From: Ignelater luminosus
Taxonomy: Eukaryota; Arthropoda; Insecta; Coleoptera; Elateridae
DNA length: 64,000 nucleotides
Reading direction: 5' to 3'
Assembly (NCBI GenBank): GCA_011009095.1
Contig: VTPC01090599.1
Coordinates: forward strand, 317,662 to 381,661
Both the position numbers and the translations under genes were made by a program. The notes under the pieces were generated by a model. The model had not been told where the DNA came from. It saw only the letters and a program-made list of their open reading frames with translations, and did not search any database. This document shows positions 11,990 to 23,899 of the stretch, in pieces (positions within the stretch are counted from its first letter, which is position 1; each line of letters begins with the position of its first letter).

Positions 11990-12560
11990 ATCAAGCTACC
12001 CTAATTTCAATATGGAATGACGGATGTGTTACCAATATAGAAATGTCAATATGTCAAATGGCATACTAGAATTGGCTATACAGAAAAACGTAACCATTGA
12101 ACCCAAGTATCTTGAAATACGACAAACCCAAATGGAAGTCGATTCTGTTCACAGTGTTATATAGCGAATGTTGGAAAGAAAGAAAGAAATGTCTGTACCA
12201 GCAGCTTATAGAAACATTATAAAGTCCGCCAGGCAAAATCCATCTACTTACAAGGTGATATCCGTGCAGTATAACAACCTTCTAAAATATGACAAGGGAA
12301 TGTACGCAAGTATTCGTCTCGGAAACAAGATGTGTCACCAATATTTGTGCACTTTAGTATCTTCCAGAGGGCGTTATAAAATATAAATGTAATTTTTCTG
12401 ATGCTTGGGTAGAACTTCCTCGAGACCATTTCGCAAGACTACGTTTTCCCATGAACCTCTGTATACATCACCACGTCGTCAGAATTAAGATACTAAGTTT
12501 GTACATCTTCTACTAAAATCGGTAATCAAACCGGATTATCACGGATTTTATAACAACTTG
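11990..12560 (+). pseudogene. C-terminal half of the PKKDQCDLC-type transposon protein
   Basis: Reading resumes with WNDGC followed, after a frameshift, by RNVNMSNGILELAIQKN, then YLEIRQTQMEVDSVHS, then VPAAYRNIIKSARQNP (frame open at 12168-12386), and finally VIKPDYHGFYNNL near 12515. In the insect family recalled for the first half, a WxDGCxxQNRN block, a GHTQMEVDSxHS block and a final IPxxYHxFYxNL block occur in this order; the acidic residues are plausible DDE-type catalytic positions. The two halves lie on the same strand around the GC-rich insertion, so this is one interrupted gene. Stops and shifts show it is dead. Confidence 0.6.
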
Positions 12561-12664
12561 CGGCACAATTGTCGTTCTAATAAAAAATGTTGTCATATAA
12601 AATCCCAATAAATCTTAGAATTAAGTTCTTGGTTTCACGTCTGTAAAGTTGGCAGTTTGCAACT

Positions 12665-12709
12665 CGTTGACGTATCGATATTATAATGGCGGTATCGATG
12701 TTATAATGA
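12665..12709 (+). repeat. Two-copy 20-bp tandem repeat
   Basis: TATCGATATTATAATGGCGG is followed directly by TATCGATGTTATAATG, a short imperfect duplication. Confidence 0.6.
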
Positions 12710-13479
12710 ATTTATGATACACACCTATGATCTTGGCCAACTTCATTTTTTAATCTGATTTATTAAGAGAAATATTATACAGGGTGAGTCTTTTTCGATG
12801 TTTAGTATGGGGATCTCGGAAACTAGCGGAAATAGAGAGACGATTAAATGGGGAAAGAATTGCAGTTTTACGAGCTCAATTTAATGAGCTTTTTGTTTGT
12901 TAGAATAAATGCATGGCTAACTAGATATCTCGCAAAAATAGTTTTTTTGTTATTTTGTTTGGTACCTATAGCTCTGTTATTATTGACTTTAGAAAAAATG
13001 TGTAAAGGAAAAAGTTGTAGGTAATTATGTTCTTAATGATACAGTCTAACCGAAGTTTTTATTTAAGCTGTAATTTTTGAGTTATGACACAAGCTGTTTT
13101 TTCTAATGGAAACCATAGTCGGCCATGACTTTATAAAAAAGGCCTTTTTTCAACTATTCTAACGATATATCACTTGACATAGTTATTTTTATAAATAAAT
13201 TAATTATGGCTCTGTTTTTCTTTTCATTTTTGAACTGTTCAAGTAGTACGCTATGGAAACATTTGATAGACGCGCACATCGCGTCCAATAATAAAATTCA
13301 TGTTAGTTATTAAAATTTTTATTTTAATTTTGAAATTATAAACATAAATATTTTAAATAAAAATAATTTCTGCGAAATCAATAAACAGAGAATGACAAAC
13401 GATAAATTAAGAAGCAATAAAGGAAATTAGAATATAAAGCATTATCAAAACAACGTAATTAAAGTAAGTAAAGTATTAA

Positions 13480-13760
13480 AGACTAAACATGTTCAAAAGG
13501 TCCAACATTATGATTAATGCACAAGTTACACCTTTTTAAAACAGAATTTGTTGCTTTTCTAACGGAACGTACATCAATATTAGCAAAAACATCTAGTACA
13601 GCTTCCCTAAGGTCATCTACTGTGTCGTACGACTTTTGATATACCCTATCTTTTTATTTTTATGACACAAAATGTAACACTGAATCATATCACGCTTTTC
13701 TTGATTAGAAAAATTTATATTGATAATTTAGGAGACCAAAATCAACATTAATTATAAACT
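13480..13760 (-). pseudogene. Truncated NRHN-family (DUF4817-type) transposase C-terminus
   Basis: The minus strand reads WSPKLSI-stop-IFL at about 13730, then KNKKIGY near 13655, SYDTVDDLREAVLDVFANID near 13600 and RCNLCINHNVGPFEHV ending at about 13490. Insect transposases with an IWQQDGAPxHY core end in a RSPDLTPLDFFLWG block, a KxxVYxxxPxxxxxL block and a closing RxxxCxxxxGGHFEHL. The catalytic Asp of SPDL reads Lys and the LDFF Asp is a stop. Everything upstream of that block is missing. The same family occurs at 35880-36480. Confidence 0.6.
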
Positions 13761-14179
13761 AAATGATTTGCACCTGTCAATAGGTAATTGTCATTTGTAT
13801 CTGTTAATTGTTTCCATAGCATACTATGTTAACAGCATTTTTACTTTTTAGTTACACCTATGAGTGAAGTACCTATTTTTGCCTAAATCTGCTTTGTTTA
13901 CTTATCTTAAATACTTTACTCACTTCAATTTGTAACGGGAAAATGCTCAAAAGTATGCACAAGTCCCGTCCAGACCAGTAGAAGATGTTAAATCCCGTAG
14001 CTCATGCCCCAAATGGGGTGGATTCTCAAATAAACTTGGCTAATCTCTCACAAAGAGAAACTCGCCGTTTTCCAAAACTCTTATTAAACTAATAGATGGT
14101 CGCAAAAGAGGGCGCCAGCAGTCGTAGATCGAAGGGTTCTGATGGTCGGTCACGCGACTACTCGTGAATCCGACACCCT

Positions 14180-16100
14180 GTATATAGGCTTCTTGCGAAA
14201 CCTCACCCTGTGTGTAACTTACCTCGTGGAAGCTTTATTAAAACTCGCTTTAGCGTTTCACAATTGAGACTCAACACAAACAAAAAAGCTGTATAAACAC
14301 TGTATAAGCACTTGATTTGTCTTAACCAATTTTGACAAGGAAATCTCTGAAGACTTCCTTCTTTTTAAAAAAAAAGACCACGAAAGAAATACCAGATTGA
14401 TATTTACTTCTCTCTTGAACAAAGGTATGTAGTCTATAAATGAAATTTGGACTAAGCACCACCGTGCTTTTTAATAGCCAAACGAACAAAGTAACGAAAT
14501 TAACGCTGCTTATCTGGACCAGAGATCCACTTACAAAAAAAAAACACAAAACGTAAATAATCGACCTTTCTTACATTTATTAAAACAATAATAAAAATGG
14601 ATTAAACACACACAAACAAGAATATAAAAATAACAAAATTATACTACAAAAGAATATCAATAAAGGGTATGAATTAATTTCTTTACTGGAGAACAAAGTT
14701 GATACACAAATAAGAAAATAAAAGTAAAAAAAACAAGTTATTACAATAAACAAAAAGAAAATTTTGAAATAGCAACAAATAAACTTTATATCTAATAACA
14801 AAAAAAAACAATCGTCAAAAGTTGTTATTTATGTTGCAATAATTTAACCAACACCAGCTAAAATTACCTGGGAACGTTCCTGTTACAAATTAGTTAAAAA
14901 TATTGATCGTGAATATTATAATTTAATGAGAAAAATAAAGCCAATCTTGCCTACGCAAGGTTTTCGTATGGAATCTTTCACAAATTCCACGTTCTCCTAG
15001 TCTTTTATCAAATGAAACAATCATAAAAACTCAAATAACAAAACAAAACAGGTCTTTCTTAGTATAGCGGCAATCTTCCTTCCAGGTGTTATGTGCAGAT
15101 CTCTTATTTCCACAATAGCAGCTAATCCACGTAATATTCGACGCAAAATTTCACGTTCACCAATGTTCAAGGGAACTTAGGTTTCAACGAACAATCACTA
15201 TTGTTAACCATAACCAAAAAGCACAAGAACAAAATCCAAGTGTTTATACACAAACTTTAAAAATAGCTAAAACCACTTTGAGTCTCAAACGCTCTTTAAA
15301 TTTACTTAACCCATTCGGTTCGCGGAGCTTCCAAGATGTAAAACACACAGATCGACGCTTTACGGGGCGGGAAGTTTCTGTTCTCGACAGACCCTTTAGC
15401 GTTGCACCAACGGAACCAAAATTATTGCATTTTTACCCTCTACAATTTCTACTTCCTGGAGGACACCAGCGTAATTATATTTGGGTTATACATTCCCCAC
15501 GATAACGAAATTTATAAGCATTGCTCTTGGTAAACAAACCACTTTCTTCAGCGACTATTACGCGTCTCTGACACGAAGAAATTACGATTTCTTCAGTCCG
15601 ATCTCTTTTTTTGCTAAGAGAATCGCTTCACTTAATTTGGTTTGAATCCAATTAGGGGATGTAGAGGTAAACGTCGAAAATTACCACACGTTGGTTCGAG
15701 TACGCAGTTCTTATCCTACTGCCTAACCTCTGCGTTTTTTGTTACGCAATTCGTACTTACGGAAGTGGGGTTAAAAGGTCGGATATACACCCTAACAGTT
15801 AGGACATTAATACTCTTTATAAGACAATGGAAAATTTCCATTGTAGATTTACCAGCTTAAACCTGGCCCAATCGAGACGGTATGACTTTAATTTTTGCGA
15901 CTAAGATTTCCAGGAACCTGATATTGGAAATCAACGAAAGACACGTCTGCAGGAGTCTAGATGTCGAGACCATAAAGTTATCAATTCTTTAAAATAACAT
16001 TATAACAAACATTCGTTTAATGAAACAATTTAGATATTGCGCGTCAAGACAACAAATATCTGAACGAAATTGAAAGACAGGGGCGGATTTAGTGCAAATT
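14180..16100. other. Unassigned interior of the composite foldback
   Basis: Moderately GC-richer sequence lies especially at 15030-15960. Frames at 15278-15505 (+) and 15642-15860 (+) carry no motif I recognise. The block is enclosed by the foldback arms, so it may be a nested insertion or captured DNA. 14580-14801 is low-complexity AT-rich DNA. Confidence 0.35.
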
Positions 16101-16531
16101 TTAAAATAACATTACAAATTACCTTGTTTTGGTACTACTTTATTTATATCCTAATTTCTTTTATTGTTTCTTAATTTGTCATTCTCTGTTTATTAGTTTC
16201 TCAGAAATATTTTTATTTAAAATTGTAACTTCATCGGAATAAACATTTCACACCAATATAATTATGTTTATAATTTCAAAACAAAGGAAAAATTTTAATA
16301 ACTAACTTATATTTTATTATCAAACGCGATGCACATCTATCAATTGTTTCCATAGCGTACTACTTGAATAGTTCGAAAATGAAAAGAAAATTAGCCATGC
16401 ATTTTTTTAAAAAAACAAAAAGCTCATTAAGTTAAGCTCGTAAAACTGCAATTCTTTCCCCATTTAATAGTCTCTCTATCTTCGCTGGTTTCCGAGATCC
16501 CCATACTAAACATCGAAAAAAACTCACCCTG

Positions 16532-17360
16532 TATATAACTCGAGTGTAAACTCGTAGGGTTTATGGTACTCGCTGTCGCTCGTATCATAAACTTCTTACT
16601 CGTCGAAACAACTTCACTTTACACTCATATTATATAAATAACTATTATGTCACCTAAAAATAACCAAACTGTACTGAAATACATCTTATAAGACTATATG
16701 TTTCTAAATAGTTAAAATAAAAACCAATTTCAGGTACATTATTGTCAACAAATTAACATACATAAACAAACATTCGTGTCTTCTAAATCAATGCACAGTA
16801 TACGAAATAGTTTTTTTTGATGTACTGAAAATTTGCATATTTATGACATATGACGAATTGTAGTATCAACGACAATATGTTATTAAGAAAAGTTGTTTAG
16901 AAGTAAAAGATATATCCAAATATGTCCATTTGTTGCAAGCTTCTTGGACCACACTGTATATAAGCAGGAACTTTGTACAGAATATGACACAAGATGTCTA
17001 GAATATGCAACAGTATATGCAAAATATGCCCAATAAAAAAGAAACTTTTTGGATAGATGTTTATATAAACCTTCTTTCTTAAAATATCCTCAGGAATCTC
17101 ATCTTGAAGTTTGTATAGTACTCATAAATACATCTTAATAGTTATTTTTGCAACTAGTATGTAAAGAGCAACGTTTTGGTATGAGAGTTGTAAAATCTAA
17201 AAACGTAGCGTAAGTGAGCATTTTAAAATTTATGTGAGTTAATTTGGTAAGGATAGTTTTCATTTAAAGTTATAGCTTTCATTTATCAGAATGAGACACT
17301 TCTGTATAAGGAGCGTTTATCAGTTTCATTATATAATTTTTTTACTGGTTGCCATTTACT
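16532..17360. other. AT-rich stretch, nothing recognised
   Basis: No frame over 60 codons, no terminal repeats and no tRNA-like boxes were seen. Confidence 0.4.
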
Positions 17361-17410
17361 ATTAATTAATATTAATTAATATTAATTAATATTAATTAAT
17401 ATTAATTAAT
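17361..17410 (+). repeat. 10-bp tandem repeat, five copies
   Basis: ATTAATTAAT is repeated exactly five times. It is a perfect minisatellite in AT-rich DNA and likely polymorphic in copy number. Confidence 0.97.
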
Positions 17411-18344
17411 AGGTACACAGATCATTTTTGGTGCAAACTAGAAGTGGAAGATGATACTTCAAATAACTTAGAAACTTTCTAAAATGCTTGGCTTTGTTTG
17501 TAAAAAGTAATTTAAATACAATTATAGACATATTACGTATAAAACACCGAAGTTAGACGAATCGTCTGAAATAAATATTCAATAGTATACAGAAATTTAA
17601 AATTAATTTTATTTATCTTATCATCGACTATATCGCTTTAGAAAAAGTTCTATTATTGTTTCATTTGTCCTTACAAAGAGTGAACGTAACTAAATATAGG
17701 GTTATTACGGTATCTTTCATCTTTCTTAATGACTGTTTCAAATGGTATCAATCAATGTATTCTGCACAAAGACAAATGGAAATACTTGTGTGTAAAATTC
17801 CATGCATACTTTCATATCGGTTATGAATTAGAACAAAACGTATCAAAGAGAAGAACAGGATAGCATTCTATAATCGCGTTATGTATACGTAGAGGGCTTT
17901 TGTATAAAACAAACACCGAAATGTCTCAAGTATTAAGAAACAAACACCTAAAAAGGTCAAGAAAGTTCTTGGTTTATTCTTTTATTTAATGAATGTATAT
18001 AATATGTTTTACAAGTAGTAAAACGTTACCGTCAAATATATTTCAGCCTTGTATCAAAGAAAGAGGAATGAGTGTACATTAGCGTTGTAAAACATCGGAA
18101 TGACAATTAGGATGTTTTTGTATTTTCTTCGTTCATTTCATTTAGTTGATTATTATTGTTGGCTTAATCTACCATTAGATTGTTTCACTTTTGACCAGGC
18201 GAAATAACTTAAAATCTTCCAAGCATAAAGCTTGTTAAATAAGTAGGGTAAGTCTATGCAGTCATTTATAAGACCCTGCAGATTTCGGAGACCAAAAAAT
18301 AGTTTTTAAGATTGAGCTGAAGGATATGTTTCTGGTGTTTTTAT
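17411..18344. other. AT-rich stretch, nothing recognised
   Basis: No coding or mobile-element landmark was found before the 3' end of the LINE that begins at about 18345. Confidence 0.4.
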
Positions 18345-19870
18345 AACTTTTCCTTCTTCTTCTCTAGCCTTTGTTCATCCGGTGTTGGACATAAACCTTT
18401 TCTAGTTGTTTCCATGCTTCTCTGTTTGCAGCCATTCTCATCCATTGTTTGCCTCATATTAATTTAATGTCGTCGTGGCGGTTGTCCCACACTGCTCCTA
18501 AGTTCTCTTAGTCTCCAAAAAGTTACTTTACTTGACCATCTTTCCCTATCTTGCCTTGTTAACCGTTCAATCCATTGCCACTTTAGTCTTGTTATTTTCT
18601 CCATAATATCAGTTACTCCAGATCTGCGGCGTATTTCACTGTTGGAAATGTTATCTCTCAAGGTGATTCCCAACATGGCTGGCTCCATGGTTCGTTGAGT
18701 AACTTTTTGTTATTGTCATAGTTTCCAGGCCATATGTTGCAGCCGGTAGTATGCAGCTATCATAGACATTTCGCTTTAGATACATTGGTATATTTTTATG
18801 CCTTAGGATGTATGTTAGATGAATACTTCGTTTTATTTCGGTGGTTTGATTTTCTTTGCCATTTTTAATTGTGTGCCCAAGGTATATGTAAATTGTTCTA
18901 CCTTTTCTAGGATGGTGTTGTGTATGATAATATGTCTTGGCTGTTACTTATTATTTTTGTTTTGTTAAGGTTCATTTTTAGTCCTACTCTTTTTGATTTT
19001 TCGGTTAGGTCAATTAGCATTGCATTTAGATCTTGGATGTCTGCACTTATCAAAACTATGTCGTCAGCAAACCTCAAATAACTTAGGTACACTCCGTCGA
19101 CCTTTAATCCTTTTTACTCCCAGTCTTATTGTTTGAATATGTTTTCTAGAACTAGAGTAAATAATTTGGATGAGATGGTATCACCCTGTCTCATACCTTT
19201 GCCGAGGATAGTGTTTTCTGTTTTTGTATCATCATCCATTTTTATTTGAAGGGTAGCTTCGTCATAGATATCCTTGATGATAGCAGAAGATGTGGAATCA
19301 ATTCTAGCGTCGTTTATTCCATCTATAAATGTCCATGTTCAAAGGCTTTATGATAGTCGATAAATGCCAGATGTAATGAAATATTGTATTCTGTTGTTTT
19401 TTCAGTAATTCTTCGGAACGTTTGTATATGGTCGATAGTACCAAATCCTTTCCGGAACCCACCCTGTTCTGTTGGCTGATATGAGTCTAGCTTCGCTGTT
19501 AGTCAATTTGTTATGATTTTACATAGTTAATAGTTTGTAAAGATGTGACAGTAAACTTATAGGTCGGTAGTTTTTTATATTTGTGCTGTCTCCTTTCTTA
19601 TATAGTAGAATGACTTTGGCATTTTTCCAGTCTTTTGGTATTCTTCCTTCCACTAGACATCCATTTAGTAGTAAGAGCTGTTCCTCCCATTTCCAACATC
19701 TCTGCTGTTATGCGATCTTCACCAGGAGCTTTTCCATTTTTCATTTGGAGCTAGAGGAGGGCATATTTCTGATTTAAGATGACGTTATTTCAGGCAGATC
19801 GTCTGAACCTGTTTTGAGAACAGGCTCTTTGGAGTTTTTAGAGTTTGGTTGGGCTGACATATATAGTTTC
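18345..19870 (-). pseudogene. 5'-truncated LINE: RT and C-terminal region
   Basis: Reading the minus strand from 19870: KNAKVILLYKKGDSTNIKNY (about 19610), a GGFRKGFGTIDHIQTFR block (about 19460), AFIDYHKAFEHGH (about 19360), GMRQGDTISSKLFTLVLE (about 19180), LRFADDIVLISADIQDLNAM (19075) with VGLKMNLNKTK, and MEPAMLGITLRD (18688) with RWSSKVTFWRL and SVGQPPRR near the end. These are the ordered RT blocks of the endonuclease-RT LINEs common in insects; FADD is the catalytic box. The minus-strand end carries the phrase GGTTTATGTCCAACACCGGA and a GAAGAAGAAG tail, a typical 3' terminus. The endonuclease and ORF1 are missing, so it is a 5'-truncated insertion. Several stops and shifts make it inactive. 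Confidence 0.85.
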
Positions 19871-21190
19871 TTGTTTGTTATAACTAGTATGTTTTATTAA
19901 ATTACCTAACTTTATTTTATTTCTATTTTTAAAACAACAGATTCTCATTAAAGCTTTCTTATTTGTTAGGAGATCTCTCCAGATGTCATTAAGAAAAATA
20001 TTTGTCATTTAATTTTATTTAAATATAAAAGAAAGCATTTTATTATGTCCAATAGCTCACCCTAATCGTGCGTGAATTTAATGAACCCCAAGAACGGGCT
20101 CTAATATATGATATCATAATGTAAGACTAGAACTTCAAGGATCTTGTAAGTTTTATACAGAATTACTAGTTAATACTTTAGGGAAATTTATACTAGTCCC
20201 TACGCAAGGGTACACCACAAAGTCTTTACTACTTAATAGCAAAGGTCTAGTTTGACACCTTATTTATTATTCATACTTTTTAATTAGATACTTGATAAGA
20301 GGATTAAGTGTCACTGTGGTGCTCCTCAGGTTTAACAATTATAGTCAACTTCATCTAATCATAGCCGATGTTTCAGAAACACGTGAGCAATTTTTTTTAA
20401 GGAAATTAAAAATTCATTCCTTTTTATAATCCTTAATGCTAGAGCAATTTTTGTCGTATCTGCAATCAGAATTCACAAAGCTGTTCGTAATGTAAATGGC
20501 ACATAGCAAATAAAAAGGAGAATTAATTTTTTTCTTCATTTTTTGTTTCCAACAATTCCGTTATAGCATCGCTCATGTACACATAAATTAAAATCAGACA
20601 TTCCTAAAAAACGTAGTTGGCATGTTTTCAGTTTCGTATTATTACTCGAAGTTGGAGAAAACACATACAAAGGATAAAGAAAAGGGGGTTTGGTTTAGAA
20701 CTTTTCCGCTTTGAACAATTTTCACGATTGCTAAAACCGAGAAGTTTACTAGAATAATTGGTTTACTTTTATTGGGGGCTACTTCTACTCGAGGCAAAAA
20801 GATTATTGTAAGTGAGCTAAAGTTTGTTAAAAATGTTAACTAACATTTAATTATTTCCTCTTTCTCCTCGCCATAAAGCAAATTCCATAAATCATTTTCT
20901 CATTTTATTCAAGAAATAAATTATAATTCAGTTATCCTTCTTAAACCCCTACAAAAATTCTGAATTAACAATTTTAGCTGTAAAAAATTCATGCATAGCT
21001 AATTCTGTTTTGGAAAAAGCATTATCATAATAGTATTGATCAGGTGAATCTTTAAACGATAGTAAAGATCAGTATCCTTCGGATGTTGTTGAGTATACAG
21101 AACGTTTAAAAGTCGAAACTTTTTTCAGTTGTAACTTATAACCCTTATATTTCAACGTCAATTTAATCTCACTTTCTTTCTCTTCTCTTT
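19871..21190. other. AT-rich stretch, nothing recognised
   Basis: No frame or repeat of note was found apart from short low-complexity translations. Confidence 0.4.
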
Positions 21191-21194
21191 GCAG

Positions 21195-21317
21195 AGGGAG
21201 CGGAAAAGTATAAAATAAGCAAAAAGCAGCCCTGCAGAATGTGGTTCTGGGTTCTGCCTACTCATCATCTGTTACTTCTATGGCTGAAACGTTGCCCGGA
21301 TGCGTGCAGCAGTTGAC
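21195..21317 (+). other. Candidate spliced exon of an unknown gene
   Basis: A strong 3' splice-site look-alike (CTTTCTTTCTCTTCTCTTTG then CAG, ending at about 21194) precedes about 120 bp of clearly higher GC than the flanks. One frame is open from the splice site to a TGA and reads GAEKYKISKKQPC, then RMWFWVLPTHHLLLLWLKRC, then PDACSS. I recognise no family. It could be a genuine terminal exon of a host gene, or a fragment of a GC-rich repeat with a chance pyrimidine tract. No partner exon was found in the window. Confidence 0.25.
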
Positions 21318-22199
21318 AATGGCAATTTCAATGTCAAACGCATAAATATAATAATTGTAAATACGTTTTCTTACTACAATATATTACGTGATTTGCCATT
21401 AATTTTATGTTTATTTGCTTTTATTTAACGTTTAAAAAATCTAAATGTCACTAAAAGTTTTGTTTAGAAGTATTATAAAAATCTGGAAAATAAATGAAAG
21501 CAATTTGAAATACGTGTAGTGATGTTTTGTGCAGAAGGTATAACGTATTTTGCATTTAGTGAATCATTATTTTGTTGAAATCATTTAAGGTACTGTTTGT
21601 GCTATTTACATTAAGCAAAGTGTATTGGTGGCAAATGTTATCAGCGCTACATACCCGAACTAATGCAAAGATAATTTATTCCAATAATTCAACATAAACC
21701 TGTTTCTGAAATTGAAATTACTTTTAAAAGATTAACCTAGAAAAACAAACACTTTTAAGTTTCAACGAAACCGACATGAAAAGTAGTGGAAAAACATATT
21801 GCAAATCCATAATTTCAAACATAAATTAATATCAACTTCCTAACAGATCTCTCAGTGCTCGAACTTATATTTCGTACTTTTATTTACTGCTTTTTGCCAA
21901 TGCAAATGTAAAAATTCGTTTTAATATATACAGAATGACTAAAATTTAAAATTTAAGAGCTAGCAGGACAACTATCGATATGCGTTAGAGAACGTAAATC
22001 TATTAAAAGTTGAATCAAACGTATAAAGTTTTCTTTCACTAAGACTCTTTTAAATAGTATCAGAAATGTTAACGAAAATCATTTCAATCTATTAAAGTAC
22101 AAACTAAAAGACAAAAAACTCTTAATAGTAGTATTCCTAGATTTCAAATCAATTTTAATTTAATTTTGACCGGAACAAAAAACAAAACCATGAACTAAG
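21318..22199. other. AT-rich stretch, nothing recognised
   Basis: No coding or repeat landmark was found. AATAAA-like hexamers at this composition are uninformative. Confidence 0.4.
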
Positions 22200-22220
22200 A
22201 TTGGTTACTTCCTTACATAC

Positions 22221-23690
22221 TTATCCATTAGCCCCTTTTACTATTGGTGTGGAGGCGATGTGTGTTCTCCAGCTTTTCCTGTCTTTTGCTTTTTCCTTAG
22301 CTTCCATCCAGTTGAATCCCCTCTTTTCTAAGTTGGCGGCGATTTGTTGGTTCCATGTTTTTCTTGGCCTTCCGCGTCTACTCCTAGCCCCAACTTGGGT
22401 TTCATTATCGTCACTTATTCTCACCACATGTCCAAACCACCTTAACTGCTGCACTTTTATTTTCTTCACTACATTCTTAACTTTCAGCCGATCTCTGATG
22501 GTGTCACTCCTAATTTTGTCTATCTTTGTTACCCCTTTGATTTTTCGTACCATTCTCATTTCACGTGCATTGATTTTCTGACTTACAGCACTCGTGAGCA
22601 CCTACGACTCACAGCAGTACATTAACGTTGGGACTAGCACTGTTTCGTAAATTTTAACTTTCGTTGTCTTACTGATTTCTTTTTTATTGAAGAAGGTGTT
22701 GTCTGTTCTAAACAGTGTTGTGATTCTCTTAACTCTGTTGTTTAATTCAGTTTCCATATTATTTCTTTCGTCTACTATTGCCTTTAAGTATTTGAGTTGT
22801 TGAGTTTGCTGTAACTTCCGTCCCTTTATTTCTATTTCTGCCACCTCGTGTGTATTCGTTATTATCAAAATTTTGGTTTCTTGCACTTATTTTCAAGTTT
22901 CAAGTAAGAGCTTCGATTTTCATTTTTCAATTTTTAGTTTGAGATCGTCGCGGCATACAGGAGCTCGTTTATAAACTGGTCTTAATTTTCTGTATCCCCT
23001 ATGTGTTCCTTTTTCTTGTACATTTATATTCTTAGAGATGTCCTCTTTACCATAATGAATAAGAGTCGGCTTAAAATATTCCCCTGTCTGACCCCTCTTG
23101 TTGTTATGGATTGTGGAGTAATCATTCCTCTTACTTTTACTATATTTATGGTTTTGTTGTATAGGCTCTGTGTAGTTCTTATGAATTCGTCGTCGATACC
23201 TTTCAAGTGCCTAATTCTCTATATCTCTTCCCTCTTAACATAGCCGAAGCCGTTTTCTAGGTCCATAGAGTTTTCTGTTTCTAGCACTTTTTCAGCGATT
23301 TTCCTTACTACAAATATCCAGTCTTGAGTAGACCTTCCCGCTCTGGATCCCGCTTGTGTATCGCCCACTGCTCTTTCTATTTTAGGTCTCAGTTTTTTTC
23401 TATCACTCTTTAATATATTTTGGACGCTACACTCAATAAAGATACTCCCTGTAATTATTACAGTTAGTCGCTTCCCCTTTGTTTTAGTATCGGTTCAATA
23501 ACTGCCGTCTTCCACTCCTCGGGTATCTTGTATGTATGTTCTTTTCCCATGAATTTTATCATTTCAGGTCTTATTTCGTCTATCCCAGGGGCTTTTACTA
23601 TTTTGATTTTGTTTATTCTTCCATGACATCGTTTATTAAAATATTTTTTTTTGTTTTGTCTCCTGCTCTGTTGTCCGACTCTTCGCATGG
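22221..23690 (-). pseudogene. LINE ORF2: reverse transcriptase and C-terminal region
   Basis: Blocks on the minus strand: KAPGIDEIRPEMIKFMG and IPEEWKTAVIEPILK (about 23600-23480), the finger region; YNKTINIVKVRGM and TTRGVRQGNILSRLLFIMV (23160-23040), the palm; a degraded FADD box near 22960; KLQQTQQLKYLKAIVDERN (about 22825), the YLG-like block; ETVLVPTLMYCCES (about 22640), the YGSE/YCCE-type block; then VQQLRWFGHVVRI and SRRGRPRKTWNQQI (about 22460-22360), the usual C-terminal tail. Order and spacing fit one RT. The palm Asp in RQGDxLSPLLF reads Asn, and stops separate the blocks. Confidence 0.85.
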
Positions 23691-23899
23691 TGTATAGCTG
23701 TATTTCGTTTATGGCTCCTAGCAGTTCTATATAATATTCTTTCTATCTCTGCTTGATATCGTCCTCTTTGTTTAACATCTTTCGCTTTTAATTCTTTATA
23801 TTAGTTATTGCGTTACCTGAGGCATCTTTTTCCACTTTTTTCTCCGAACTCTTCTCAGGTTTTAGCTTTTGCTTCTTTAACTAGAGTTTTAACCTTTTC

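Larger units (their letters stand above)
12780..16531. mobile_element. Composite foldback element with CAGGGTG ends
   Basis: The left end CAGGGTGAGTCTTTTTCGAT (12780) and the right end ending ACTCACCCTG (16531) are inverted repeats with TA immediately outside both (12778-12779 and 16532-16533). The outer arms match over about 120 bp (12780-12900 with 16415-16531) and an inner block matches again (about 13210-13445 with 16135-16390). The right arm lacks the segment equivalent to about 12900-13200. Between the arms are a truncated NRHN-family transposase remnant and about 1.9 kb of unassigned sequence. CACCCTG also occurs at 14164-14170, so a nested end is possible. Confidence 0.75.

Noticed and set aside
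22201..22581. 126-codon plus-strand frame
   Set aside because: It is the complement of the LINE C-terminal tail on the minus strand, which carries the recognisable motifs.
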